A DNA stretch of 64,000 nucleotides, taken from Nocardioides sp. zg-1308. Its GTDB lineage: Bacteria > Actinomycetota > Actinomycetes > Propionibacteriales > Nocardioidaceae. The stretch is from positions 1,116,001-1,180,000 of the forward strand of contig NZ_JABJQY010000002.1 of NCBI RefSeq assembly GCF_013155375.1, given 5' to 3'. Within the stretch, counting starts at the first letter, position 1. Every line of letters begins with the position of its first letter. The notes beneath the pieces are model-generated. The model saw only the letters and a program-made list of their open reading frames with translations, searched no databases and was not told where the DNA came from. The translations under genes and the position numbers were made by a program. This document shows, in pieces, positions 34,763-47,009 of this stretch.

Positions 34763-36202
34763 GTGGATGAGCAGCAGGTAGACCTCCAGACGGCGTGGCA
34801 GCAGATCGTCGAGGACCTCCAGCCCAACCAGCGGGCCTGGCTGCGACCCAGCGTCCCGATGACCGTGCACGAGAACACGGCGATCATCGCGGTGCCCAAC
34901 GACTTCACCCGCAACCAGCTCGAGGGCCGGCTCCGCAACCACATCGAGGACGCGCTCAGCGAGGCCTTCGGTCGTGAGATCCGGATGCTCGTCACGGTCA
35001 ACCCCGCGCTCGAGGATGCCCAGCAGCTGGTCCCGGTCGATGAATCGCCAGATCGATCTGTCTCTTTGTCGATAAACGACCACCAAGCCTTCGACCCGAC
35101 CCCGCCGGCCATGGTCGAGCACGAGCCGAGCCCCGGCCCGAGCGAGCGCCGCCCGTCGGCCCTCGAGACGCGGCTCAACCCCAAGTACACGTTCGAGACG
35201 TTCGTCATCGGGTCGTCCAACCGCTTCCCGCACGCGGCCGCGGTGGCCGTCGCTGAGGCGCCCGGCAAGGCCTACAACCCGCTCCTGGTCTACGGCGAGT
35301 CCGGCCTCGGCAAGACCCACCTGCTGCACGCGATCGGCCACTACGTCCGCAGCCTCTACAGCAACGCCAAGGTGCGCTACGTCTCGAGCGAGGAGTTCAC
35401 CAACGAGTTCATCAACGCGATCCGTGACGACCGCCAGGACCGCTTCAAGCGGCGCTACCGCGACGTGGACGTGCTGCTGATCGACGACATCCAGTTCCTC
35501 GAGGGCAAGACGCAGACCCAGGAGGAGTTCTTCCACACGTTCAACACCCTCCACAACGCCAACAAGCAGATCGTGCTGACCTCCGACCGGGCGCCCAAGC
35601 GGCTCGAGGCGCTCGAGGACCGGCTGCGCAACCGGTTCGAGTGGGGGCTGATCACCGACGTCCAGCCGCCCGACCTCGAGACCCGCATCGCGATCCTGCG
35701 CAAGAAGGCGGCGATGGACCGGCTCACGGCGCCGCCGGACGTGCTCGAGTTCATCGCCTCCAAGATCCAGACCAACATCCGCGAGCTCGAGGGTGCCCTG
35801 ATCCGGGTCACGGCGTTCGCCAACCTCAACCGCCAGGAGGTCGACATGACGCTGGCCGAGATCGTCCTCAAGGACCTGATCCCCGAGGGCGGCGAGCCGG
35901 AGATCACCCACGCGCTGATCATCGCCCAGACCGCCGCCTACTTCGGCGTCTCGCTCGAGGACCTCACCGGCCCCTCGCGCGGTCGGCACCTGGTGATGGC
36001 GCGCCAGATCGGGATGTACCTCTGCCGCGAGCTGACCTCGATGTCGCTGCCCCAGATCGGGCGCGAGTTCGGTGGGCGCGACCACACGACGGTCATGTAC
36101 GCAGACCGCAAGATCCGCCAGCTGCTCGCCGAGCGCCGCGCTGTCTTCAACCAGGTCAGCGAGCTGACCAACCGGGTGAAGATGCAGGCCCGCCAGGCCT
36201 GA
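34763..36202 (+). CDS. dnaA: Chromosomal replication initiator DnaA
   Basis: A 479-aa initiator ATPase that melts oriC. The N-terminal domain I is at residues 1-90, with a linker to about 140. The AAA+ core has GESGLGKTH near 177 and [12 protein letters not shown] near 235. The C-terminal DNA-binding domain carries the DnaA-box signature [15 protein letters not shown] near 436. GTG at 34763 with AAGG upstream is chosen because it gives the normal N-terminus; the open frame upstream is intergenic and holds DnaA boxes. Confidence 0.97.
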   Translation: MDEQQVDLQTAWQQIVEDLQPNQRAWLRPSVPMTVHENTAIIAVPNDFTRNQLEGRLRNHIEDALSEAFGREIRMLVTVNPALEDAQQLVPVDESPDRSVSLSINDHQAFDPTPPAMVEHEPSPGPSERRPSALETRLNPKYTFETFVIGSSNRFPHAAAVAVAEAPGKAYNPLLVYGESGLGKTHLLHAIGHYVRSLYSNAKVRYVSSEEFTNEFINAIRDDRQDRFKRRYRDVDVLLIDDIQFLEGKTQTQEEFFHTFNTLHNANKQIVLTSDRAPKRLEALEDRLRNRFEWGLITDVQPPDLETRIAILRKKAAMDRLTAPPDVLEFIASKIQTNIRELEGALIRVTAFANLNRQEVDMTLAEIVLKDLIPEGGEPEITHALIIAQTAAYFGVSLEDLTGPSRGRHLVMARQIGMYLCRELTSMSLPQIGREFGGRDHTTVMYADRKIRQLLAERRAVFNQVSELTNRVKMQARQA

Positions 36203-36627
36203 GGCCCGCCCCCACGAGGCGGCCGGTCCTGCGGACCGTGCCGCCAGCCACTGGCGTGTGGAGAACATGTGGTTCGGTCCGGCCCGTCGTCCCCACCCCC
36301 TGTGGATGCGCCGGGACGAACGACACGAACCGGCCCGGCGTCCACACCCACCGCCAGTGGGGCCGTGCTGCGTCCACACCCGTCATCCACATGGTTTCCG
36401 GGCCCTGACCTGCACGAACGCCGCTCATCCACAGTTTCCACGGACCCTATGACGACTATGGACCTGAAGACTGGTCCCCTCTCCCACCAACACCGAACGG
36501 CCCGTCCTCTGGGGAGAACCCTGCCGCGGCCACCGCGGCGCGTGGCAGGATGCACTTCCCACACGCACATGTGTGGTTCCTGCCTGCCTGCCACCCGAAC
36601 GCTCCACCCCTCCTCGAGGAGACCCTT
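36203..36627. promoter_or_regulatory. oriC: Putative origin of replication oriC (dnaA-dnaN gap)
   Basis: A 425-nt non-coding gap in the usual place for actinobacterial oriC. Boxes matching NNNTCCACA on either strand are at 36257-36265, 36301-36309, 36338-36346, 36370-36378, 36383-36391 and 36425-36433. The stretch 36433-36475 is relatively AT-richer and could be the unwinding element. The dnaN promoter must lie on the right side. Confidence 0.85.
36405..36421 (+). repeat. 17-nt direct repeat, copy 2 (CTGACCTGCACGAACGC)
   Basis: Second copy inside oriC, 4 nt before a DnaA-box-like site. Same orientation as the copy upstream of dnaA. Confidence 0.85.
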
Positions 36628-37764
36628 GTGAAGTTCCGCGTCGAACGCGACGTCTTCGCCGATGCCGTTGCCTGGGCGGCCCGCAGCCTCCCGGTCCGCC
36701 CGAGCTCGCCGGTCCTCGCCGGGCTGCTCATCGAGGCGAGCGACGCCGGCCTGGTGCTCTCCACCTTCGACTACGAGACCTCGGCCCGCGCCACGCTGAC
36801 CGCCGAGGTCAACGACGAGGGCAAGGCCCTTGTCAGCGGCCGGCTCCTCGCCGACATCTGCCGCAGCCTGCCCGCCAAGCCGGTCGAGCTGACCCTCGAG
36901 GGACCCCGTGTCTCGCTGACCTGCGGCTCGGCCCGGTTCAGCCTCCAGACCATGCCGGTCGCTGACTACCCCACGCTCCCCGAGATGCCGTCCGCCACCG
37001 GCACCGTGTCCAGCGCCGACTTCGCCCACGCCGTCTCCCAGGCGGTCACGGCGGCCGGCCGCGACGACATGCTGCCCGTGCTCACCGGCGTACGCATCGA
37101 GATCGACGGCTCCACGATGGCGCTGCTGGCCACCGACCGCTTCCGCCTCTCGCACCGCGAGCTGACCTGGAACCCACAGTCGCCCGACGAGTCGGTCGCG
37201 GCGCTCGTGCCGGCCAAGGTCCTCGGCGACACGGCCAAGTCGCTCACCTCGGGCGCCGAGGTCACCATCGCGCTGAGCGCCAGCGGCGCCGGCGAAGGCC
37301 TCATCGGCTTCGAGGGCACCGGCCTGGGCGGCGTGCGTCGTACGACGACCCGCCTCCTCGACGGGGAGTTCCCCAAGGTCCGGTCGCTGTTCCCGGCCGA
37401 GCACCTCACCGTCGCCAAGGTCAACAAGGCCGAGCTCATCGAGACCGTCAAGCGCGTCGCGCTGGTGGCCGAGCGCAACACCGCGGTCCAGATGAAGTTC
37501 GGCGAGGACCAGATCGTGCTCGACGCCGGGTCTGGCGACGAGGCGATGGCCACCGAGGCCGTCGACGCCGACATCAACGGCGACGACCTGACCACCGGCT
37601 TCAACCCGCAGTTCCTGCTCGATGGCCTGACCGCCATCGACGGGGAGTTCGTCGACCTCGCCTTCACCCAGGCGACCAAGCCGGTCGTCATCTCCGGGAC
37701 GGACGCCGCCGACGACGCGGGCACGTTCCGCTACCTGCTGATGCCGCGCCGCCTGCTCTCGTAA
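36628..37764 (+). CDS. dnaN: DNA polymerase III beta subunit (sliding clamp)
   Basis: A 378-aa ring-forming processivity clamp with three repeated domains of about 125 residues. The start FRVERDVFADAVAWAARSLP and the C-terminal end YLLMPRRLLS (family ending MPxR) are typical. GTG at 36628 follows GAGGAGAC; the open frame upstream belongs to oriC. Confidence 0.97.
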   Translation: MKFRVERDVFADAVAWAARSLPVRPSSPVLAGLLIEASDAGLVLSTFDYETSARATLTAEVNDEGKALVSGRLLADICRSLPAKPVELTLEGPRVSLTCGSARFSLQTMPVADYPTLPEMPSATGTVSSADFAHAVSQAVTAAGRDDMLPVLTGVRIEIDGSTMALLATDRFRLSHRELTWNPQSPDESVAALVPAKVLGDTAKSLTSGAEVTIALSASGAGEGLIGFEGTGLGGVRRTTTRLLDGEFPKVRSLFPAEHLTVAKVNKAELIETVKRVALVAERNTAVQMKFGEDQIVLDAGSGDEAMATEAVDADINGDDLTTGFNPQFLLDGLTAIDGEFVDLAFTQATKPVVISGTDAADDAGTFRYLLMPRRLLS

Positions 37765-37767
37765 CCT

Positions 37768-37872
37768 GGTCGAGCAGCCGCGAGGCACGAGCGGTGTTTC
37801 GAGACTTCCCGATCAGGGGGTCTCGACACAGCACGTCGCGACCTCGTCCCTGGGTCGCGGCGCCACTCGACC
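37768..37872. repeat. REP-like imperfect palindromic element after dnaN
   Basis: Begins with GGTCGAG (37768-37774) and ends with CTCGACC (37866-37872). An inner CGAGAC/GTCTCG inverted repeat lies around 37799-37834. This layout resembles dispersed palindromic repeats of Nocardioides-type genomes (recalled knowledge, not searched). It may also end dnaN transcription. Confidence 0.45.
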
Positions 37873-37910
37873 TCCCTCGACGCGCCGTGCACTCGCCCCT
37901 CGTGCCCGGC

Positions 37911-37916
37911 TAGTCT
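37911..37916 (+). promoter_or_regulatory. -10-like hexamer TAGTCT upstream of gnd
   Basis: Ends 6 nt before the ATG at 37923; no SD sequence, so a leaderless message is likely. Confidence 0.45.
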
Positions 37917-37922
37917 CGTGAC

Positions 37923-38897
37923 ATGGACATCGGACTCATCGGGCTGGGCAAGATGGGCGGCAACATGCGCGAGCGCATGCGCCGCGCGGGACTCACGGTC
38001 GTCGGCTACGACCGCAACCCCGACGTCAGCGACGTCGACTCGCTCGAGGCGCTGGTGGAGGCGTTGCCGAGCCCCAAGGTCGTGTGGGTCATGGTGCCGG
38101 CGGGCGACCCGACCCGCGCGACGGTCCGGGAGCTGTCCGGGCTGCTCGGCGAGGGCGACGTCGTGGTCGACGGCGGCAACTCCCGCTGGACCGACGACCT
38201 CGCCAACGCCGAGCTGCTCGCGGAGAAGAAGATCGGCTATGTCGACTGCGGCGTCTCCGGCGGCGTGTGGGGCCTGGAGAACGGCTACGCGCTGATGTAC
38301 GGCGGCGACGAGGCCGACATCGCCAAGGTGCAGCCGGCCTTCGACGCCCTGGCGCCCGAGGGTGACTTCGGGTCGGTCCACGCCGGCAAGGTGGGCGCCG
38401 GCCACTTCTCCAAGATGGTCCACAACGGCATCGAGTACGCGATCATGCAGTCCTACGCCGAGGGCTGGGAGCTGCTCGAGGCGGTCGACATGGTCGACAA
38501 CGTCACCGAGGTCTTCCGGTCCTGGCGCGAGGGCACCGTCATCCGCTCGTGGCTGCTCGACCTCATGGTCGCGGCCCTGGACGACGACCCCGGCCTGAGC
38601 AAGATCGCCGGCTACGCCGAGGACTCCGGCGAGGGCCGGTGGACCGTCGAGGCCGGCATCGAGCACGCCGTCGCCACCCCGGCGATCACCGCGGCGCTCT
38701 ACGCCCGGTTCGTCTCCCGCCAGGACGACAGCCCGGCCATGAAGGCCGTCGCGGCGATGCGCAACCAGTTCGGCGGCCACGCGGTGCGGACCCCGGCCCC
38801 CAAGGGCGGCGACGCCGAGGGCGGCGGCCAGGCTCCCCAGACCGAGACGTCGCAGAAGGCCGGCGCCGGCACCACGGAGGAGCCCAGCGAGAGCTAG
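37923..38897 (+). CDS. gnd: 6-Phosphogluconate dehydrogenase, decarboxylating (short form)
   Basis: A 324-aa enzyme making ribulose 5-phosphate, CO2 and NAD(P)H from 6-phosphogluconate. Rossmann motif GLIGLGKMGGNM at residues 4-15, the substrate motif VDGGNSRWTDD near 86, CGVSGGVWGLENGYALMYGG near 109, and catalytic Lys/Asn in GHFSKMVHNGIEYA near 160. The short form usually prefers NAD. The C-terminal 35 residues are a Gly/Ala/Glu-rich tail not expected in the fold. Confidence 0.94.
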   Translation: MDIGLIGLGKMGGNMRERMRRAGLTVVGYDRNPDVSDVDSLEALVEALPSPKVVWVMVPAGDPTRATVRELSGLLGEGDVVVDGGNSRWTDDLANAELLAEKKIGYVDCGVSGGVWGLENGYALMYGGDEADIAKVQPAFDALAPEGDFGSVHAGKVGAGHFSKMVHNGIEYAIMQSYAEGWELLEAVDMVDNVTEVFRSWREGTVIRSWLLDLMVAALDDDPGLSKIAGYAEDSGEGRWTVEAGIEHAVATPAITAALYARFVSRQDDSPAMKAVAAMRNQFGGHAVRTPAPKGGDAEGGGQAPQTETSQKAGAGTTEEPSES

Positions 38898-38906
38898 GGC
38901 CATGCC

Positions 38907-40052
38907 TTGCACGTAGCCCACCTCACCCTCCACGACTTCCGCTCCTACGCCGACATCGACGTCGCGCTCGAGCCGGGGGCGACGGCCTTCATCGGCCGCA
39001 ACGGCCAGGGCAAGACCAACCTCGTCGAGGCGATCGACTACCTCTCGCGGCTGTCCTCCCACCGTGTCGCCACCGACGCGCCGCTCGTCCGCGCCGGCGC
39101 CGACCAGGCGATCGTGCGCGCCTCGGTGGTCAAGGAGGGTCGCACCGCGCTCCTCGAGGTCGAGCTCAACCCGGGTCGTGCCAACCGCGCCCGGATCAAC
39201 CGCTCCCCGCTGCCGCGCCCCCGCGAGATCATCGGCCTGGTGCGGACGGTGGTCTTCGCGCCCGACGACCTCACCCTGGTCAAGGGCGACCCGTCCGACC
39301 GGCGCAAGCTCCTCGACGACCTGCTGATGCTGCGTACGCCCCGCCTGGCGGGGGTGCGCTCGGACTACGACCGGATCCTCAAGCAGCGCAACAGCCTGCT
39401 GAAGACGGCCGGGCTCGCCCGCGGCTCCTCGCGTGACGCGGCGCTGTCGACGCTCGAGATCTGGGACGACAACCTCGCGCGCGTCGGCGCCGAGGTCCTC
39501 GGCGCCCGCCTGGCGCTGGTGGAGGACCTGCGGCCCTACCTCGGCAAGGCCTACGAGGCCGTCGCACGCGGCGCGAGCCGCGACGACGCCGACCTCGAGT
39601 ATCGCGCGAGCATCGACCTCACGTCGGTGGCCGCCACCACGGAGGCGCTGCAGGCCGCGCTGCTGGAGGCGGTCGCCGCGAAGCGCAAGGAGGAGCTCGA
39701 CCGCGGCATCTCGCTCGTCGGCCCGCACCGCGACGAGCTGCTCCTCACCCTGGGCAACGCCGAGCTGCGGCTCCCGGTCAAGGGCTACGCCTCGCACGGG
39801 GAGTCCTGGTCCTTCGCGCTCGCGCTGCGGCTGGCGTCGTACGACCTGCTGCGCGCCGACGGCGACGACCCCATCCTCGTCCTCGACGACGTCTTCGCCG
39901 AGCTCGACACCGAGCGACGCAGCCAGCTCGCGCAGCTCGTCGCCGGCGCCGAGCAGGTGCTGGTCACCGCGGCGGTCGCGGCAGACGTACCTGCGTCCCT
40001 GCAGGGTGTGCGCTACCTGGTCGCCGACGGGACCGTGACGCGCGATGAGTGA
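38907..40052 (+). CDS. recF: DNA replication and repair protein RecF
   Basis: A 381-aa SMC-like ABC ATPase that loads RecA at single-strand gaps. Walker [10 protein letters not shown] near residue 30, signature region [16 protein letters not shown] near 295, and Walker [13 protein letters not shown] near 315. The start must be the TTG at 38907: an in-frame stop (the gnd stop) lies 12 nt upstream and no ATG or GTG follows before the conserved N-terminal strand ([13 protein letters not shown]). It overlaps the DUF721 gene by 8 nt. Confidence 0.95.
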   Translation: MHVAHLTLHDFRSYADIDVALEPGATAFIGRNGQGKTNLVEAIDYLSRLSSHRVATDAPLVRAGADQAIVRASVVKEGRTALLEVELNPGRANRARINRSPLPRPREIIGLVRTVVFAPDDLTLVKGDPSDRRKLLDDLLMLRTPRLAGVRSDYDRILKQRNSLLKTAGLARGSSRDAALSTLEIWDDNLARVGAEVLGARLALVEDLRPYLGKAYEAVARGASRDDADLEYRASIDLTSVAATTEALQAALLEAVAAKRKEELDRGISLVGPHRDELLLTLGNAELRLPVKGYASHGESWSFALALRLASYDLLRADGDDPILVLDDVFAELDTERRSQLAQLVAGAEQVLVTAAVAADVPASLQGVRYLVADGTVTRDE

Positions 40053-40623
40053 CGAGCGCCCCGATCCCCCACACGAGGCGGACGGGGACGACGTCGCCGA
40101 GCCAGGAGCCGCACCCGAGCCCGAGCACCAGCCGGACGGCCTCGACCTGGCGCGCGCCGCTGCCCGCGCCGCGGCTGCCAGCGCCGGTACGCCGCCCGCG
40201 CGGCGGCCGGCCTCCCGCACCCGGCGGCGGACGACCACGACGTCGTCCGGCGCGCGGCCCGACGACCGCGACCCCCAGCTGCTGGGGCAGGCGATGGGCC
40301 GGCTCGTCGCCAACCACGGCTGGGAGCTCGACCTCAAGGTGCAGGGCGTGTTCGGGCGGTGGGCCGAGCTGGTCGGCGACGAGGTCGCCGACCACTGCAC
40401 CCCGGAGTCGTTCGACGACGGGCGGCTCGTGGTGCGGACCGACTCCACGGCCTGGGCCACCCAGCTCAAGCTGCTCGCGCCCACCGTCGTACGACGCCTT
40501 AACGAGGAGCTCGGGCACGGCACCGTCACCCTGATCGAGGTCCTCGGCCCGCACCTGCCGAGCTGGAAGAAGGGCCGGCTCTCCAGCCGGGACGGGCGCG
40601 GACCGCGCGACACCTACGGGTGA
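40045..40623 (+). CDS. DUF721/DciA-like protein
   Basis: A 192-aa protein with a DUF721 domain at about residues 85-175 ([56 protein letters not shown]). The N-terminal 80 residues are a disordered, Pro/Ala/Arg-rich tail. The family includes DciA, which recruits the replicative helicase. Conserved between recF and gyrB in actinobacteria. Starts 8 nt inside recF. Confidence 0.88.
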   Translation: MSDERPDPPHEADGDDVAEPGAAPEPEHQPDGLDLARAAARAAAASAGTPPARRPASRTRRRTTTTSSGARPDDRDPQLLGQAMGRLVANHGWELDLKVQGVFGRWAELVGDEVADHCTPESFDDGRLVVRTDSTAWATQLKLLAPTVVRRLNEELGHGTVTLIEVLGPHLPSWKKGRLSSRDGRGPRDTYG

Positions 40624-40901
40624 TGCCGGGAGCCCCGATCTGCCGATCTGGGAGCCGCCGGACCGTATGGGGCCCCACCGACCCCCCTGTTCGGGCCTGT
40701 GAACGGGCACCATGGGGCCGCTGGGGGCATGTTTGCCGCCGAATCCATCCCCCGCCCGGGGCGGTTACTTCGGTGAAGCCCCGCTGAGGGGTAGCATGGG
40801 GCTTACGAGTCGCACGTCGTGTTGCCCCGCAACCGCAGCGACTCGACTCATGTCGAGCGCCCCCGGACCACGCGCCGGGGCGATGAGCAGAAGGCCGTGC
40901 C
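40624..40901 (+). promoter_or_regulatory. gyrB leader and promoter region
   Basis: A 278-nt gap. A TAGCAT hexamer at 40792-40797 could be a -10 element. It lies within an inverted repeat AAGCCCC (40776-40782) / GGGGCTT (40798-40804), and a TGGGGCCCCA palindrome is at 40668-40677. The inverted repeat over the -10 might make the promoter sensitive to supercoiling, as is known for gyr genes; this is inference. No small gene is evident. Confidence 0.35.
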
Positions 40902-43106
40902 TTGAGCGAAGAGAATCCCGAGTCCACCGCAGCCCCGACCCCCGATTCCGCTCCTGACCCGCAGCCCTCCGAGGCCGAGCGCGCCGCTGCGCTCGCGGCA
41001 GCGGTCGAGGAGTCCGCCGACGAGCCGGCAGCCGAGAAGCGCTCGTCGACGGCCGTCGACAAGAGCGTCGAGTACGACGCCTCCGCGATCACGGTCCTCG
41101 AGGGCCTCGAGGCGGTCCGCAAGCGACCGGGCATGTACATCGGCTCGACCGGCGAGCGCGGCCTGCACCACCTGATCTGGGAGATCGTGGACAACGGCGT
41201 CGACGAGGCGCTGGCCGGCTACGCCACCCGCATCGTGCTCACGCTGCAGGCCGACGGCGGGGTGCGCGTCGAGGACAACGGTCGCGGCATCCCGACCGAC
41301 ACGGCGCCGGGCCAGGAGATGCCGGCGCTCACCATGGCCCTGACCATGCTCCACGCCGGCGGCAAGTTCGGCGGCGGCGGCTACAAGGTGTCCGGTGGAC
41401 TCCACGGTGTCGGCGTCTCGGTCGTCAACGCGCTGTCCACCCGCCTGGTCGCCGAGGTGAAGAACCGGGGCCACCTGTGGCGCCAGACGTTCCGGCTCGG
41501 CGTCCCCGAGGCCGACCTCGAGCAGGTCCGCCCGATGGAGGCCGGCGAGCAGACCGGCACGACGGTCACCTGGTACGCCTCGGAGGACATCTTCGAGGAG
41601 ACCACCTACAACCTCGAGACCATCACCTCGCGGCTGCGCGAGATGGCGTTCCTCAACAAGGGCGTGGAGTTCGTCGTGCGCGACGAGCGGCCCGAGGCCG
41701 AGTCGCGCGTCGACGCCGTCGAGGACGACACCGTCGACAGCGAGATCGACAACGCCGGTCACGACGCCATCAAGCGCGCGGAGACGGGCGGGCTCGAGCA
41801 GGTCTTCAAGTACGACCGCGGGCTCGTCGACTACGTCGAACACCTCAACCGCCGCAAGACCGCGGCCAACGCGAGCGTCATCTCCTTCGAGGCCGAGACC
41901 GCCGAGGGCGCCACGGGCCAGCACATGAGCCTCGAGGTCGCGATGCAGTGGAACACCTCCTACACCGAGTCGGTCCACACCTTCGCCAACAACATCAACA
42001 CCCACGAGGGCGGGACCCACGAGGAGGGCTTCCGCGCCTCCCTGACCTCGCTGGTCAACAACTGGGGCGAGGAGTGGGGCCTGATCAAGAAGAAGGAGGA
42101 CCGGGTCTCCGGCGACGACATCCGCGAGGGCCTGACCGCCATCATCTCGATCAAGCTCTCCGAGCCGCAGTTCGAGGGCCAGACCAAGACCAAGCTCGGC
42201 AACACCGAGGCCAAGGGCTTCGCCCAGCGGATCATGAACGACCAGCTCGGTGCCTGGTTCGAGCAGAACCCGGCCGAGGGCCGCGACATCGTCCGCAAGT
42301 CCCAGGCCGCCGCCAGCGCCCGCATCGCCGCCCGCAAGGCGCGCGAGCTCGCCCGCGGCCGCAAGGGCCTGCTCGGCGGCGGCGGCCTCCCCGGCAAGCT
42401 GAGCGACTGCCAGTCGACCAACCCGGAGGAGTGCGAGGTCTTCATCGTCGAGGGCGACTCGGCCGGTGGCTCCGCCCGTCAGGGCCGCGACCCGCGCATC
42501 CAGGCGATCCTCCCGATCCGCGGCAAGATCCTCAACGTCGAGAAGGCGCGCATCGACCGCGTGCTCGCCAACACCGAGGTCCAGGCGATCATCTCCGCCC
42601 TCGGCACCGGCATCCACGAGGAGTTCGACCTCGAGAAGCTGCGCTACCACAAGGTCGTGATGATGGCCGACGCCGACGTCGACGGCCACCACATCAACAC
42701 GCTCCTGCTGACGCTGCTCTTCCGGTTCATGAAGCCGCTCATCGAGCACGGCTACGTCTACATGGCGCAGCCGCCGCTCTACCGCCTGCGGTGGAACAAG
42801 CCGGCGACCCACGAGTTCGTCTACTCCGACGCCGAGCGCGACGCGCTGCTCGCCGACGGCCTGGCGCAGGGCAAGAAGCTGCCCAAGGAGAACCCGGTCC
42901 AGCGCTACAAGGGGCTCGGCGAGATGAACGCCGACGAGCTGTGGGAGACCACGATGGACCCCGACGCCCGCCTGATGAAGCAGGTCGGCCTCGACGACGC
43001 CGCGCAGGCCGACGAGATCTTCTCGATCCTCATGGGCGAGGACGTCGAGCAGCGGCGCTCCTTCATCCAGCGCAACGCCAAGGACGTCCGATTCCTCGAT
43101 ATCTAG
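40902..43106 (+). CDS. gyrB: DNA gyrase subunit B
   Basis: A 734-aa ATPase subunit. GHKL domain with [16 protein letters not shown] near residue 92 and [17 protein letters not shown] near 165. The TOPRIM domain has [20 protein letters not shown] near 516 and the DADVDGHHI metal site near 588. The C-terminal RYKGLGEMN box is intact. The TTG at 40902 after AGAAGG is the only start consistent with the frame and a strong SD. An N-terminal acidic tail of about 50 residues precedes the conserved core. Confidence 0.97.
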   Translation: MSEENPESTAAPTPDSAPDPQPSEAERAAALAAAVEESADEPAAEKRSSTAVDKSVEYDASAITVLEGLEAVRKRPGMYIGSTGERGLHHLIWEIVDNGVDEALAGYATRIVLTLQADGGVRVEDNGRGIPTDTAPGQEMPALTMALTMLHAGGKFGGGGYKVSGGLHGVGVSVVNALSTRLVAEVKNRGHLWRQTFRLGVPEADLEQVRPMEAGEQTGTTVTWYASEDIFEETTYNLETITSRLREMAFLNKGVEFVVRDERPEAESRVDAVEDDTVDSEIDNAGHDAIKRAETGGLEQVFKYDRGLVDYVEHLNRRKTAANASVISFEAETAEGATGQHMSLEVAMQWNTSYTESVHTFANNINTHEGGTHEEGFRASLTSLVNNWGEEWGLIKKKEDRVSGDDIREGLTAIISIKLSEPQFEGQTKTKLGNTEAKGFAQRIMNDQLGAWFEQNPAEGRDIVRKSQAAASARIAARKARELARGRKGLLGGGGLPGKLSDCQSTNPEECEVFIVEGDSAGGSARQGRDPRIQAILPIRGKILNVEKARIDRVLANTEVQAIISALGTGIHEEFDLEKLRYHKVVMMADADVDGHHINTLLLTLLFRFMKPLIEHGYVYMAQPPLYRLRWNKPATHEFVYSDAERDALLADGLAQGKKLPKENPVQRYKGLGEMNADELWETTMDPDARLMKQVGLDDAAQADEIFSILMGEDVEQRRSFIQRNAKDVRFLDI

Positions 43107-43166
43107 GTCGCTAGCCGTCTCTACGCCCAGCCCTAGACATCGTTAGAACGCAGGAGAGAACCCCAC

Positions 43167-45875
<2,709 letters not shown>

Positions 45876-45883
45876 GTGATCCC

Positions 45884-46429
45884 GTGTCGGAACGCACCGC
45901 GACTCCCCGTCGTACGTCTGAGGACGAGCCTGCCAAGCGGTCCCTGACCGGCCGCCTGCAGGACACGCTGTCCAGCGCCGCCGAGGAGCACCGCGCCAAC
46001 GCGGGGCCATCGGGCGCCAAGGGCAACCGCGCCCGTCGTGAGCCGGGACGCCAGCCCCGCCGTGCCCGGCTGCGGCTGACCCGCATCGACCCGTGGTCGG
46101 TGATGAAGACTGCCTTCCTGCTCTCGGTCGCCTTCGGCGTCGTGACGTTCGTGGCGATCTTCATGGTCTGGTCGGTGCTCGGCGCCGCCGGCGTGTGGGA
46201 CTCGATCAACTCCGCCGTGGCGAGCATCGTCGAGGGCGACAGCGGCAACTCGACCTTCGACGTGACCGACTACGTCGGCATGTCGCGCGTGCTCGGCTTC
46301 ACGCTCCTGGTGTCGGTGCTCGACGTGATCCTGCTGACCGCGATCGCCACCCTGACGGCCTTCCTCTACAACCTCGCCGCCGCCCTCCTCGGCGGCATCG
46401 AGGTGACGCTCGCCGAGGACGAAAAGTGA
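45884..46429 (+). CDS. DUF3566 family membrane protein
   Basis: A 181-aa protein with a basic cytoplasmic N-terminus of about 65 residues and two membrane helices (FLLSVAFGVVTFVAIFMVWS; LLVSVLDVILLTAIATLTAF). They are preceded by the family sequence RARLRLTRIDPWSVMKTAF. The function is unknown. Conserved right after gyrA in actinobacteria. The GTG at 45884 fits the GAGGAG upstream; a GTG at 45872 overlapping the gyrA stop is possible. Confidence 0.9.
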   Translation: MSERTATPRRTSEDEPAKRSLTGRLQDTLSSAAEEHRANAGPSGAKGNRARREPGRQPRRARLRLTRIDPWSVMKTAFLLSVAFGVVTFVAIFMVWSVLGAAGVWDSINSAVASIVEGDSGNSTFDVTDYVGMSRVLGFTLLVSVLDVILLTAIATLTAFLYNLAAALLGGIEVTLAEDEK

Positions 46430-46442
46430 TCCCGACCCTCGA

Positions 46443-46473
46443 TTGGCACCGCCCGACCGGGGTCAGGTAATCT
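46443..46473 (+). promoter_or_regulatory. Probable promoter of tRNA-Ile
   Basis: TTGGCA (46443-46448) and TAATCT (46468-46473), 19-nt spacer, 26 nt before the tRNA 5' end. A reasonable housekeeping promoter in the 70-nt gap. Confidence 0.45.
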
Positions 46474-46499
46474 TCGGCGTCGCTGCTGCTGCAGCGTGC

Positions 46500-46573
46500 G
46501 GGCCTATAGCTCAGACGGTTAGAGCGCTTCCCTGATAAGGAAGAGGTCGGAGGTTCAAGTCCTCCTAGGCCCA
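46500..46573 (+). tRNA. tRNA-Ile (anticodon GAT)
   Basis: A 74-nt cloverleaf. Acceptor arms GGGCCTA/TAGGCCC with discriminator A, D-arm, anticodon loop CTGATAA with GAT, and a GGTTCAAGTCC T-arm. No encoded CCA. Placed after gyrA as in other actinobacteria. Confidence 0.97.
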
Positions 46574-46623
46574 CTCCACCCGCATCACCTTCGTCCGATC
46601 GCCGCGATCCCGAGGAGAGTCCC

Positions 46624-46749
46624 GTGAAGAAGCTCCTGCTGGTCGTCCTCGCCGCCGCCGGCGCGGCCCTTGCGAAGAAGAAGATGGACGAGGGCAAGAA
46701 CGAGCAGGCCCTCTGGGCCGAGGCCACCGACAACGTCGACCGGGCCTGA
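46624..46749 (+). CDS. DLW-39 family small protein
   Basis: A 41-aa protein. It starts with a Lys-Lys pair and a hydrophobic stretch ([20 protein letters not shown]), then has a conserved end containing ALWAEATD. The family is found at this place near gyrA and tRNA genes in actinobacteria. The function is unknown; a small membrane-associated protein is likely. GTG after CGAGGAGAG. Confidence 0.85.
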   Translation: MKKLLLVVLAAAGAALAKKKMDEGKNEQALWAEATDNVDRA

Positions 46750-46798
46750 CGCTCAGTCGTTGTTCGCCGCCGCTCCTCCGTGAGTGGTCGGCACACCA

Positions 46799-46874
46799 GG
46801 GGCCTTGGCGCAATTGGTAGCGCACCTGCTTTGCAAGCAGGGGGTTAGGGGTTCGAGTCCCCTAGGCTCCACCA
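46799..46874 (+). tRNA. tRNA-Ala (anticodon TGC)
   Basis: A 76-nt cloverleaf with encoded CCA. Acceptor GGGGCCT pairs with AGGCTCC (one G-U), the anticodon loop is TTTGCAA, and the T-arm is GGTTCGAGTCC. It marks the border between core chromosome and the accessory region. No repeat of its 3' end is seen elsewhere in the window. Confidence 0.97.
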
Positions 46875-46876
46875 GA

Positions 46877-46902
46877 GAAACCGCAGGTCATCCTGCGGTT
46901 TC
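46877..46902 (+). terminator. Terminator of tRNA-Ala
   Basis: Perfect 11-bp stem (46877-46887 with 46892-46902), 4-nt loop, followed by TTGCATTTCT. Confidence 0.8.
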
Positions 46903-47009
46903 TTGCATTTCTCTACCGTTCCGGTCGACTTCGAGATCGGCCGCTAGGGGGACTGGTGGGGGAAGCGGGCGGCTAGCTTCTCCGCGAACGAGCTGCGAAG
47001 CTCACGCCC

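Noticed and set aside
31782..34781. Plus-strand open frame of 999 codons
   Set aside because: Antisense to rsmG, jag, yidC, yidD, rnpA and rpmH, all unmistakable on the minus strand.
37731..40613. Minus-strand open frame of 960 codons
   Set aside because: Antisense to gnd, recF and the DUF721 gene.
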